Source: Lysobacter helvus (GTDB taxonomy: Bacteria; Pseudomonadota; Gammaproteobacteria; Xanthomonadales; Xanthomonadaceae). Taken from it: a DNA stretch of 64,000 nucleotides. The stretch is from contig NZ_AP024546.1 in NCBI RefSeq assembly GCF_018406645.1, forward strand, positions 1,488,001-1,552,000, in the 5' to 3' direction. The notes beneath the pieces are model-generated. The model was not told where the DNA came from. It saw only the letters and a list, made by a program, of their open reading frames with translations, and made no database searches. Below are positions 55,382 to 62,793 of the stretch, one piece after another (positions within the stretch are counted from its first letter, which is position 1; each line of letters begins with the position of its first letter). The position numbers and the translations under genes are program-made.

Positions 55382-56482
55382 TTACGCGCGGAAGAGCCTG
55401 CCCGGCACGGGCTCCTGGTGCATCGCCCGCCGCAACTTGCGTCGCGCGCGCTTGTAGAACTGCAGCGCGTTGAACCACGCCATGCCCTTGAACGGCGGCA
55501 GCGAACGACGCTCGTGCCACGCGACGCGGAACAACCCCTTGTACTCGCCATCGATCGACGCAAGCAGCGCACGTTCCCACGCACGCGCCTGTGCACTGCC
55601 GCGCCAGTCGGTCGCACCCAGGGCATGGAACAGGTACAAGCGCTCTTCCGTCCACTTCCGGTCCGGCGAGCCCGGCCAGTAGTCGACCTTGTTGACCACC
55701 TTGGACTCGGCGGCCTTCTGCTTGCGCTCGGCCTTGCGTTCCTTGCGCGTCTGCAGCTTCTTCTTGCCCAACGGCGAAAACGCGCTCACGTGCCGGCGGA
55801 ACTGCACGAGCGGTTCGTCGACGTACACCACGCCCTTGCCCGCCGCCGCGCGGATCGCCATCCACCAGTCGTGGTACAGCAACTCGGGGAAGGGCAGCGC
55901 TTCGTCGAATACTTCGCGCCGCACCAGCAGCGCATGCCCCGACACGGTGTTCTGGAACAGGTATTTGAACGGGTCGCGGCCCGAATGCATCGTCTTCAGG
56001 TCGTCGGAGATGCTGCGCCCCATCGGCACGCCCGCGCCATCGATGTAAGCGGAGTTGCAATACGCCATGTCCGCATCGCCGATCGCGGCCGCCAGCGTGG
56101 CGAGCTTGCGCGGATGCCACACGTCGTCCTGGTCGCACGGCGCGATGAGCGCGTGCGAACACAGGCCCATGCATTTGGCGAAGCTGTCGAGGTGCCCGAG
56201 GTTGCGCTCGTTCGCGACCACGCGAATGCGTGCATCGCGCGCTGCGTACTCGCGCAGCAACGCGAGCGAGCCGTCGGTCGAACAATCGTCGACGGCCACC
56301 ACTTCGAGATCGACGTCTTCCTGCGCCAGCAATGAGTCGAGCTGTTCGCGCAGGAAATGTTCGCCGTTGTAGACGCACAAGGCGACGGAGACGCGCGGCA
56401 ACACCACCACGGGCGTCGCGATGGACGCACGCGGCGGGGGGACCGACACCCCAGGCGCAAACGAGGCGCTTCCAAGCTGCAT
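55382..56482 (-). CDS. Glycosyltransferase family 2 (paralogue 1)
   Basis: This 366-residue protein has the GT2 core VSVALCVYNGEHFLREQL, VVAVDDCSTDGS and CDQDDVWHPRKL (DxD-like), resembling rhamnosyl-type transferases of O-antigen clusters. It contains a very basic insertion (KKKLQTRKERKAERKQK) after the catalytic domain. It is a close relative of the gene at 58931-59938, with roughly two-thirds identity by eye over the first 220 residues. It is divergent from the secreted-protein gene at 56729. Confidence 0.88.
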   Translation of the reverse strand: MQLGSASFAPGVSVPPPRASIATPVVVLPRVSVALCVYNGEHFLREQLDSLLAQEDVDLEVVAVDDCSTDGSLALLREYAARDARIRVVANERNLGHLDSFAKCMGLCSHALIAPCDQDDVWHPRKLATLAAAIGDADMAYCNSAYIDGAGVPMGRSISDDLKTMHSGRDPFKYLFQNTVSGHALLVRREVFDEALPFPELLYHDWWMAIRAAAGKGVVYVDEPLVQFRRHVSAFSPLGKKKLQTRKERKAERKQKAAESKVVNKVDYWPGSPDRKWTEERLYLFHALGATDWRGSAQARAWERALLASIDGEYKGLFRVAWHERRSLPPFKGMAWFNALQFYKRARRKLRRAMHQEPVPGRLFRA

Positions 56483-56583
56483 GCGAAACCTGCCGTCAAT
56501 GGCGAAAGTTCGCTAAATGCTAGCGGACGTTTCTCACTGTCGGTGCCCACTGGTGCAGCGGACGTGACCGCCGTTCAGGAAAT

Positions 56584-56603
56584 GCCGGAAATTTAATTTC
56601 GGC
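56584..56603. promoter_or_regulatory. AT-rich inverted repeat upstream of the sigma-54 promoter
   Basis: GCCGGAAATT and AATTTCGGC form an inverted repeat with one unpaired base, in an otherwise GC-rich genome. It lies 12 bases upstream of the -24 element. Its position is closer than usual for an enhancer-binding protein, so it may bind another factor. Confidence 0.35.
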
Positions 56604-56614
56604 ACCAAAGAGGT

Positions 56615-56630
56615 TGGCACGCGCCTTGCT
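56615..56630 (+). promoter_or_regulatory. Sigma-54 (RpoN) promoter
   Basis: TTGGCACGCGCCTTGCT fits the -24/-12 consensus (TGGCACG-N4-TTGCT), with the invariant GG and GC dinucleotides exactly 10 bases apart. Transcription would start near 56641, about 90 bases before the secreted-protein gene at 56729. Such promoters need an activator ATPase bound upstream; none is encoded nearby. Confidence 0.8.
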
Positions 56631-56696
56631 GGAAAATTCCACGCCTGATCGGGACAGCGCGGCTATCGCGTCCAGCGCGGGATTCCTAGCGTGCAC

Positions 56697-56715
56697 GGGC
56701 GGCACTGGGCCGCCC
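56697..56715 (+). promoter_or_regulatory. 5'-UTR hairpin next to the ribosome binding site
   Basis: A perfect 7-bp stem GGGCGGC/GCCGCCC with a 5-base loop ends 3 bases before the AAAGGA ribosome site of the gene at 56729. It could modulate ribosome access or stabilise the message. Confidence 0.4.
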
Positions 56716-56728
56716 CGAAAGGATTCGC

Positions 56729-57253
56729 ATGACCCGACTGACCATCCTCGCCGCGATCGCGGCACTGGCCTTTTCCCTCACGAACGCTGCGCCGGTGCGG
56801 GCGGCCGAAGACCCGGTGCCGGGGACGTATGCGTTGCCGACCGGCAACCAGGTGTTCGAGCTGCGCCGTTGGGCCAGGCACAAGGAACCCCTCGACCATC
56901 GCACCGGGCCGGGGCCGCACTACTACGACTTCGTCAACGAAGGCCCACTCGGCAAGGTGGCGCACGGCCCGTTCCCGAATTCGCGCCCGCTCTACAGCTG
57001 CGGTCGTGTCTACAAGTACTACTCCTCGAACACTGCAGAGGACCGCTTCACCTCCACCGACCCGGGTTGCGAAGGCTTCGCCGCCGACAACCCGCACTTC
57101 ATCGGCTACATCAGCACCGTGCATGTCGCGGGGACTGCCCCGTTGTTCCGGTGCTTCGATGACGGCGGCAGGATGCAGAACCACTTCGATACCCTCGATA
57201 CCAATTGCGAGGGCAAACGCACCATCGGCATCTTGGGTTTCGTGATCCTCTGA
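56729..57253 (+). CDS. Small secreted protein under sigma-54 control (174 aa)
   Basis: This protein has a signal peptide of about 25 residues (ending VRAA) and a mature domain rich in Tyr, His and Gly with four cysteines (SCGRVY, PGCEGF, FRCFDD, TNCEGK), probably two disulfides. The repeated pattern (YKYYSSNTAEDRFTSTDPGCEGF, then LFRCFDDGGRMQNHFDTLDTNCEG, both shortened here as YKYYSS and LFRCFDD) resembles the two-fold repeats of DUF5648-like extracellular domains. That match is tentative. It is preceded by a canonical sigma-54 promoter and followed 21 bases later by a large glycosyltransferase gene. Confidence 0.75.
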   Translation: MTRLTILAAIAALAFSLTNAAPVRAAEDPVPGTYALPTGNQVFELRRWARHKEPLDHRTGPGPHYYDFVNEGPLGKVAHGPFPNSRPLYSCGRVYKYYSSNTAEDRFTSTDPGCEGFAADNPHFIGYISTVHVAGTAPLFRCFDDGGRMQNHFDTLDTNCEGKRTIGILGFVIL

Positions 57254-57274
57254 GGGCCGCAAGGCCACACCCGA

Positions 57275-58960
57275 ATGCTCCAACGATTGCGCGAGTGGAA
57301 CCGCGCGCGCATCGATGCCCGCCGCGGCCAACGCTCGGCGGGCACCGATGCCGAATACGCGCAATGGGTGCGCAAGCACGACACCATCACCGAGGCCGCG
57401 CGCGTGGGATTGCTGCAGCGCGCACGGCGCATCACGCACGGGCCGCGCATTTCGATCCTGATGCCGGTGTTCGACCCGAACCCCGCGTGGCTCGCGGAAG
57501 CCATCGACTCGGTGCGCGCGCAGCTCTACGTCAACTGGGAACTGTGCATCGCGGACGATGCGTCTACCGATCCGCGCGTGCGCGACATCCTCGCGCAAGC
57601 GGCGACGCAGGACGCGCGCATCCGCGTGCACTGGCGCGCGCGCAACGGCCACATCTGCGCGTCGTCGAATGCCGCGCTCGCCCTCGCGACCGGACCGTAC
57701 ATCGCGCTGCTGGACCACGACGACGTCCTGCCCGAACACGCCCTGCTCTGCGTCGCCGAAGCCATCCTGCGCACGCCCGACGCCGACGTGCTGTATTCCG
57801 ACGAAGACAAGATCGACGCGCGCGGCCGCCGCCATGGCCCGTATTTCAAGCGCAACTGGAACGCGGAACTGCTGCGCGGCCAGAACTACATCTCGCACCT
57901 GGGCGTGTACCGCACGCAGCTCGTGCGTGAAGTCGGCGGCTTCCGCGCAGGCTTCGAAGGCTCGCAGGATTACGACCTCGCGTTGCGCTGCACCGAACGC
58001 AGCACGCCAGCGCGCATCGTCCACATCCCGCACGTGCTCTATCACTGGCGCGTGCATGCGCAAAGCACCGCAAGCGATGTCGCCGCCAAACCGTACGCGC
58101 CGGATGCCGGCGTGCGCGCGCTGCAGGACCACCTCAACCGCACGCACGCGCGCGGTGATGCGTTCCTGCGCGATGGCAGTTACCACGTGCTGTACCACCT
58201 GCCGATGCCCTGGCCGTCGATCGCGATGGTGCTGCTGGATGTCGGCGGGCGCTGGACCTTGCGCCGCGCATTGCGCCGCATCGCCGGCGCCGCCGACCTC
58301 CACGTGATCTCCACCCGCGCCCGCGCGCACGGCTGGCCCCACATCGGCTGGCACCGCGCCCATGGCGGCGTGCGTCCGCGCGCATGCAATGCGTTGATCG
58401 CATCGCTGCGCGCCGACGTGATCGTGCTCCTCGATTCCGATTGCCTCCCCGAAAGCTGGAACGCGCTGCACCCGCTCATCGCGCACGCGGTGCAACCCGG
58501 CGTGGCCGCTGCGGGCCCGCGCGTGGTGTCGGGGAAGTACGTCGTGGGCACCGCGATGGTCGGCAGCGACGGCGGCCTGGTGCCGTGGGGGGAGGGCGGA
58601 CGCGCGCGCTCCGGCGGTTACTTCGGGCGTGCCGCGCTCTCGCAGGATGTCGAAGCCCTGGGCCGCGGGTGCGTCGTCTTCCAGCGGCGCGTGTTCGAAA
58701 GCGTCGGCGGCTTCACGTCGGGTGGCGATGATTTCGACACCGCCATCGTCGATACGACGTTACGCATGGCCACCGGCACGCGCCGCAACCGCTGGGTGCC
58801 CAGCGTCACCTGCACGCATCCCGGCCAGAAACCCAAGTCCGACGCCCCCGATGCCCCCGACGCCGGCAACCCCAACCTGCGCTGGCACCACCACCGCGTG
58901 GCCTACGCCGATCCGCCCCGCGTCAGCTGGTCAGTGCCGTACACCGCCGATGGCGGCTGA
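57275..58960 (+). CDS. Large glycosyltransferase family 2 protein (561 aa)
   Basis: The GT2 domain spans residues about 60-300 (ISILMPVFDPNPAWLAEAI, CIADDASTD, LLDHDDVLPEHALL, SDEDKID). A second, weaker GT-A-like half follows (VIVLLDSDCLPESW, GRGCVVFQRRVFESVGGF), so this may be a two-domain transferase of O-antigen or glycan assembly. The C-terminus has His-rich residues (LRWHHHRV). It lies downstream of the sigma-54 controlled gene and probably belongs to the same transcript. It overlaps the convergent paralogue gene by 30 bases. Confidence 0.86.
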   Translation: MLQRLREWNRARIDARRGQRSAGTDAEYAQWVRKHDTITEAARVGLLQRARRITHGPRISILMPVFDPNPAWLAEAIDSVRAQLYVNWELCIADDASTDPRVRDILAQAATQDARIRVHWRARNGHICASSNAALALATGPYIALLDHDDVLPEHALLCVAEAILRTPDADVLYSDEDKIDARGRRHGPYFKRNWNAELLRGQNYISHLGVYRTQLVREVGGFRAGFEGSQDYDLALRCTERSTPARIVHIPHVLYHWRVHAQSTASDVAAKPYAPDAGVRALQDHLNRTHARGDAFLRDGSYHVLYHLPMPWPSIAMVLLDVGGRWTLRRALRRIAGAADLHVISTRARAHGWPHIGWHRAHGGVRPRACNALIASLRADVIVLLDSDCLPESWNALHPLIAHAVQPGVAAAGPRVVSGKYVVGTAMVGSDGGLVPWGEGGRARSGGYFGRAALSQDVEALGRGCVVFQRRVFESVGGFTSGGDDFDTAIVDTTLRMATGTRRNRWVPSVTCTHPGQKPKSDAPDAPDAGNPNLRWHHHRVAYADPPRVSWSVPYTADGG

Positions 58961-59938
58961 GCCTTTCTCGCGCCGCGCGCCCAACACCTTGCGCACGCAG
59001 CGCAGGTAACAGCGGATCGCCGCCAGCCAGCGCGGCCCGCTCCAGGGCGGCACCGACGCGCGCGTGCGCCACGTCACCCGCCACAACGCCAACATCCGGC
59101 CGGACATCGCTTCGCGCAACGCGAGGTGCCAGGCGAGCGCGCGTTCCTGCACCGGCTCGTCGCGCTGCGCCAGCGCATCGAACACATACAACCGCTGCTC
59201 CACCCACTTGCGATTGCGCGAACGGAACCGCTTCACCTTGCGATGCGCCCCGTCGCCCTTGTGCGCCTTGCCCATCGGCGACGCCGCGTCCGCATGCCGG
59301 CGGAACTGCACCAGCGCTTCATCGACATACGCCACGCCGCGCCCGCTCGCCGCGATCAACGCCAGCCACCAGTCGTGGTACAGCTGCGCCGGGAACGGCC
59401 GCGCACGTTCGAACACCTCGCGGCGCACCAGCATCGCGTGCCCGCTGGCCGTGTTCTGGAAGGCGAAGCGCAGCGGATCGTGCCCCGAATGCATCACGCG
59501 CAGATCGTCCGACACGCGCCGACCCAGCGGCCGTCCGTCTTCATCGATGTACGCCGAATCGCAGTACGCCATGTCCGCGATCGCGATCGCGCGCGCGAGC
59601 CGCGCCAGCTTGCCCGGCGCCCACACATCGTCCTGGTCGCACGGCGCGATGAGCTCGTACTCGCACAGCCCCATGCATTTTTCGAAACTGCGCAGGTGCC
59701 CGAGGTTCTCCGCGTTCACCACCACGCGCACCCGCGGATCGCGCGCCGCGTAGTCCTGGAGGAGGGCGACCGTGCCGTCGCTCGACGCGTCATCCAGCGC
59801 CACCACCTCCAGCACCACCCCGGTCTGCGCCAGCACCGAGTCGAGCAGCTGGGCCAGGTGGCGCTCGCCGTCGTACGTGCACAAGGCCACGGAAATCCGG
59901 GGCAGTGACGCGTCGGCGGTGGCGTCGAAGGGTTCCAT
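58931..59938 (-). CDS. Glycosyltransferase family 2 (paralogue 2)
   Basis: This 335-residue protein shares its core (ISVALCTYDGERHLAQLL, VALDDASSDGT, CDQDDVWAPGKL, YHDWWLALIAASGRG) with the gene at 55382-56482. It lacks most of that gene's Lys/Arg-rich insertion, having only KAHKGDGAHRKVKRFRSR. The ATG at 59938 has AGGA 8 bases upstream; an ATG three codons earlier (59947) is also in frame. The two paralogues bracket the plus-strand secreted-protein and transferase pair. Confidence 0.88.
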   Translation of the reverse strand: MEPFDATADASLPRISVALCTYDGERHLAQLLDSVLAQTGVVLEVVALDDASSDGTVALLQDYAARDPRVRVVVNAENLGHLRSFEKCMGLCEYELIAPCDQDDVWAPGKLARLARAIAIADMAYCDSAYIDEDGRPLGRRVSDDLRVMHSGHDPLRFAFQNTASGHAMLVRREVFERARPFPAQLYHDWWLALIAASGRGVAYVDEALVQFRRHADAASPMGKAHKGDGAHRKVKRFRSRNRKWVEQRLYVFDALAQRDEPVQERALAWHLALREAMSGRMLALWRVTWRTRASVPPWSGPRWLAAIRCYLRCVRKVLGARREKGSAAIGGVRH

Positions 59939-60005
59939 CGGCCGCATCCTAGCTCGGCCGTTAGTTTCGAAGGAAAGCGTCGCGGCCCACCCCGGACCCG
60001 CTTGC

Positions 60006-60011
60006 TAGAAT
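60006..60011 (+). promoter_or_regulatory. -10 element TAGAAT upstream of aceE
   Basis: TAGAAT in the context GCTTGCTAGAATCCC lies 65 bases before the aceE start, giving a 5' leader of about 58 bases. It has the same form as the elements before rsgA and maeB. The -35 region is unclear. Confidence 0.4.
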
Positions 60012-60075
60012 CCCGGCTCTATTTACGACCCCCAAGCACCGAGGCGCGACACGCCCCGGGCGGAGCCCCCACGCG

Positions 60076-62763
60076 ATGAACTGGCTGAACGACCTGCTGC
60101 AGAACGACCCCGACCCCACCGAGACCCGCGAATGGGTCGAGTCGCTCAAGGCGGTCATCGACCACGAAGGCGCCGAGCGCGCCCACCAGTTGCTGGACCA
60201 CATGGTGGAGATGACGCGCCGCGCCGGCGCGCACCTGCCCTTCGCGCCCACCACCGAATACATCAACACCATCCCGCCGCAGCTCGAGGCCAAGAGCCCG
60301 GGCGATGCCGCGATGGAATGGCGCATCCGTTCGATCATCCGCTGGAACGCGCTCGCGATGGTCGTGCGCGCCAACCGCAAGCCCGGCGACCTGGGCGGCC
60401 ACATCGCCTCCTTCGCGTCGGCCGCCACGTTGTACGACGTGGGCTTCAACCATTTCTGGCGCGCGCCGAGCGAAGACCATCCGGGTGACTTGCTCTACAT
60501 CCAGGGCCACAGCTCGCCGGGCATCTACGCGCGTTCGTTCCTGGAAGGCCGCATCACCGAATCGCAGCTCGACAACTTCCGCATGGAAGTGGACGGCCGC
60601 GGCATCAGCAGCTATCCGCATCCGTGGCTGATGCCCGATTACTGGCAGACGCCCACCGTGTCGATGGGCCTCGGCCCGCTGGCCGCCATCTACCAGGCGC
60701 GTTACTGGAAGTACCTGGAAGGCCGCGGCCTGATGCCCAAGAGCGACCGCAAGGTGTGGTGCTTCCTGGGCGATGGCGAAACGGACGAACCCGAATCGCT
60801 GGGCGCGATCTCCGTCGCCGGCCGTGAAGGCCTCGACAACCTGGTGTTCGTCATCAACTGCAACCTGCAGCGCCTGGACGGCCCGGTGCGCGGCAACGGC
60901 AAGATCATCCAGGAACTGGAAGGCAGCTTCCGCGGCGCCGGCTGGAACGTCATCAAGCTGATCTGGGGCAGCTACTGGGATCCGCTCCTGGCGCGCGACA
61001 CGCATGGCGTGCTGAAGAAGCTGATGATGGAAACCGTCGACGGCGAGTACCAGAACTGCAAGGCCTTCGGCGGCGCGTACACGCGCGAACATTTCTTCGG
61101 CAAGTACCCGGAGACGGCGGCGATGGTGGCCAACCTCTCCGACGACGACATCTGGCGCCTCAACCGCGGCGGCCACGACCCGCACAAGGTGTACGCCGCC
61201 TACGACGCTGCGATGAAGACCACGGGCATGCCCACCGTCATCCTCGCCAAGACCGTGAAGGGCTACGGCATGGGCGCGGCGGGTGAAGCGCTCAACCCCA
61301 CGCACCAGACCAAGAAGCTCGACGACGAAGAAGTCCGCATCTTCCGCGACCGCTTCAACATCCCGGTCACCGACGCACAGCTGAAGGACAGCGCCGTCCC
61401 GTTCTTCCACCCCGGCGCGAACAGCCCGGAAGTGGAATACCTGCGCGAACGCCGCAAGGCGCTGCACGGTTACCTCCCGCAGCGCCGCCGCAAGAGCACC
61501 GAAACGCTCATTGCTCCGAAGCTGGAAGTGTTCGACCGCCTGCTGAAGAGCAGCGGCGAGCGCGAGATCAGCACCACGATGGCGTTCGTGCAGAGCCTGG
61601 CGATCATCCTGCGCGACAAGCAGGTGGGCCCGCGTTGCGTGCCGATCGTGGCAGACGAAGCGCGCACCTTCGGCATGGAAGGCATGTTCCGCCAGCTGGG
61701 CATCTACGCCCCGCACGGGCAGAAGTACAAGCCCGTCGACCGCGACCAGTTGATGTACTACCGCGAAGACTCCGCCGGCCAGGTGCTGGAAGAAGGCATC
61801 ACGGAAGCCGGCGCGTTCTCCAGCTGGATGGCCGCCGCGACGAGCTACAGCACCAACGATCTGCCGATGCTGCCGTTCTACATCTACTACTCGATGTTCG
61901 GCTTCCAGCGCATCGGCGACAGCGCGTGGCAGGCCGCGGACATGCGCGCGCGCGGCTTCCTGCTGGGCGCCACCGCGGGGCGCACCACGCTCAACGGCGA
62001 AGGCCTGCAGCACGAAGATGGCCACTCGCATTTGCTCGCGGGCGCCGTGCCGAATTGCCGCAGCTACGACCCCACGTTCGGCTACGAAGTCGCCGTGATC
62101 CTGCAGTACGGCATGCAGCGCATGCTGGAAGAGCAGCGCGACGAGTACTTCTATCTCACCCTGATGAATGAAAACTACGCGCACCCGGAAATGCCCGAGG
62201 GAGCCGCTGAAGGGATCATCAAGGGGATGTATCTGCTGAAGGACGCCGGCAAGCCGAAGAAGGGCGAGTTGCGGGTGCAGTTGTTGGGCAGCGGCACGAT
62301 CTTGCGCGAAGCGATTGCGGCGGCGGAGTTGCTGGATAAGGACTTCGGGGTGACGAGTGATATCTGGAGTTGCCCGAGCTTCAATGAATTGCGTCGGGAT
62401 GGGTTCGATGCCGAGCGGTGGAATCGATTGAACCCCGAGAAAAATTCTCGGACACCGTATGTCACCTCGCTACTGCAGGGGCGCCAAGGTCCCGCGATTG
62501 CTGCGACGGATTACGTGCGAGCGTTTGCGGATCAGATCCGTGCGTTTGTGCCGGGGCATTACACGGTCCTGGGCACGGATGGATTCGGCCGGTCCGATAC
62601 GCGTGCCAATTTGCGTAGGCACTTTGAGGTCGACCGGTATTACATCGCCCACGCTGCGATTGCTGCGCTTGCACAAGAAGGCAAGATGGCGGGGAAGGAT
62701 GTGGCTCGGGCAATTAACCTCTATAAGTTGGACGTGAATAGAGGAAATCCCGTAAACGCGTGA
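60076..62763 (+). CDS. aceE: Pyruvate dehydrogenase E1 component (homodimeric type)
   Basis: This 895-residue ThDP enzyme decarboxylates pyruvate and passes the acetyl group to the E2 lipoyl domain. The ThDP-Mg motif is GDGETDEPESLG (about residue 233), and HSSPGIYARSFLEGR and the C-terminal GTDGFGRSDTRANLR region are normal. Length agrees with E. coli AceE. Codon use changes in the last ~200 codons: third positions become less GC-rich and codons such as TTG, GGG, GAT and AAA increase. The protein itself is still family-like. No E2 or E3 gene follows; an unrelated low-GC gene does. Confidence 0.96.
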   Translation: MNWLNDLLQNDPDPTETREWVESLKAVIDHEGAERAHQLLDHMVEMTRRAGAHLPFAPTTEYINTIPPQLEAKSPGDAAMEWRIRSIIRWNALAMVVRANRKPGDLGGHIASFASAATLYDVGFNHFWRAPSEDHPGDLLYIQGHSSPGIYARSFLEGRITESQLDNFRMEVDGRGISSYPHPWLMPDYWQTPTVSMGLGPLAAIYQARYWKYLEGRGLMPKSDRKVWCFLGDGETDEPESLGAISVAGREGLDNLVFVINCNLQRLDGPVRGNGKIIQELEGSFRGAGWNVIKLIWGSYWDPLLARDTHGVLKKLMMETVDGEYQNCKAFGGAYTREHFFGKYPETAAMVANLSDDDIWRLNRGGHDPHKVYAAYDAAMKTTGMPTVILAKTVKGYGMGAAGEALNPTHQTKKLDDEEVRIFRDRFNIPVTDAQLKDSAVPFFHPGANSPEVEYLRERRKALHGYLPQRRRKSTETLIAPKLEVFDRLLKSSGEREISTTMAFVQSLAIILRDKQVGPRCVPIVADEARTFGMEGMFRQLGIYAPHGQKYKPVDRDQLMYYREDSAGQVLEEGITEAGAFSSWMAAATSYSTNDLPMLPFYIYYSMFGFQRIGDSAWQAADMRARGFLLGATAGRTTLNGEGLQHEDGHSHLLAGAVPNCRSYDPTFGYEVAVILQYGMQRMLEEQRDEYFYLTLMNENYAHPEMPEGAAEGIIKGMYLLKDAGKPKKGELRVQLLGSGTILREAIAAAELLDKDFGVTSDIWSCPSFNELRRDGFDAERWNRLNPEKNSRTPYVTSLLQGRQGPAIAATDYVRAFADQIRAFVPGHYTVLGTDGFGRSDTRANLRRHFEVDRYYIAHAAIAALAQEGKMAGKDVARAINLYKLDVNRGNPVNA

Positions 62764-62793
62764 CGGGCTCGAGCAACGGATCAGGGGCAAGAG

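Noticed and set aside
60019-62184. A 721-codon minus-strand frame opposite aceE
   Set aside because: aceE matches its family throughout. The long antisense frame results from GC-rich third positions.
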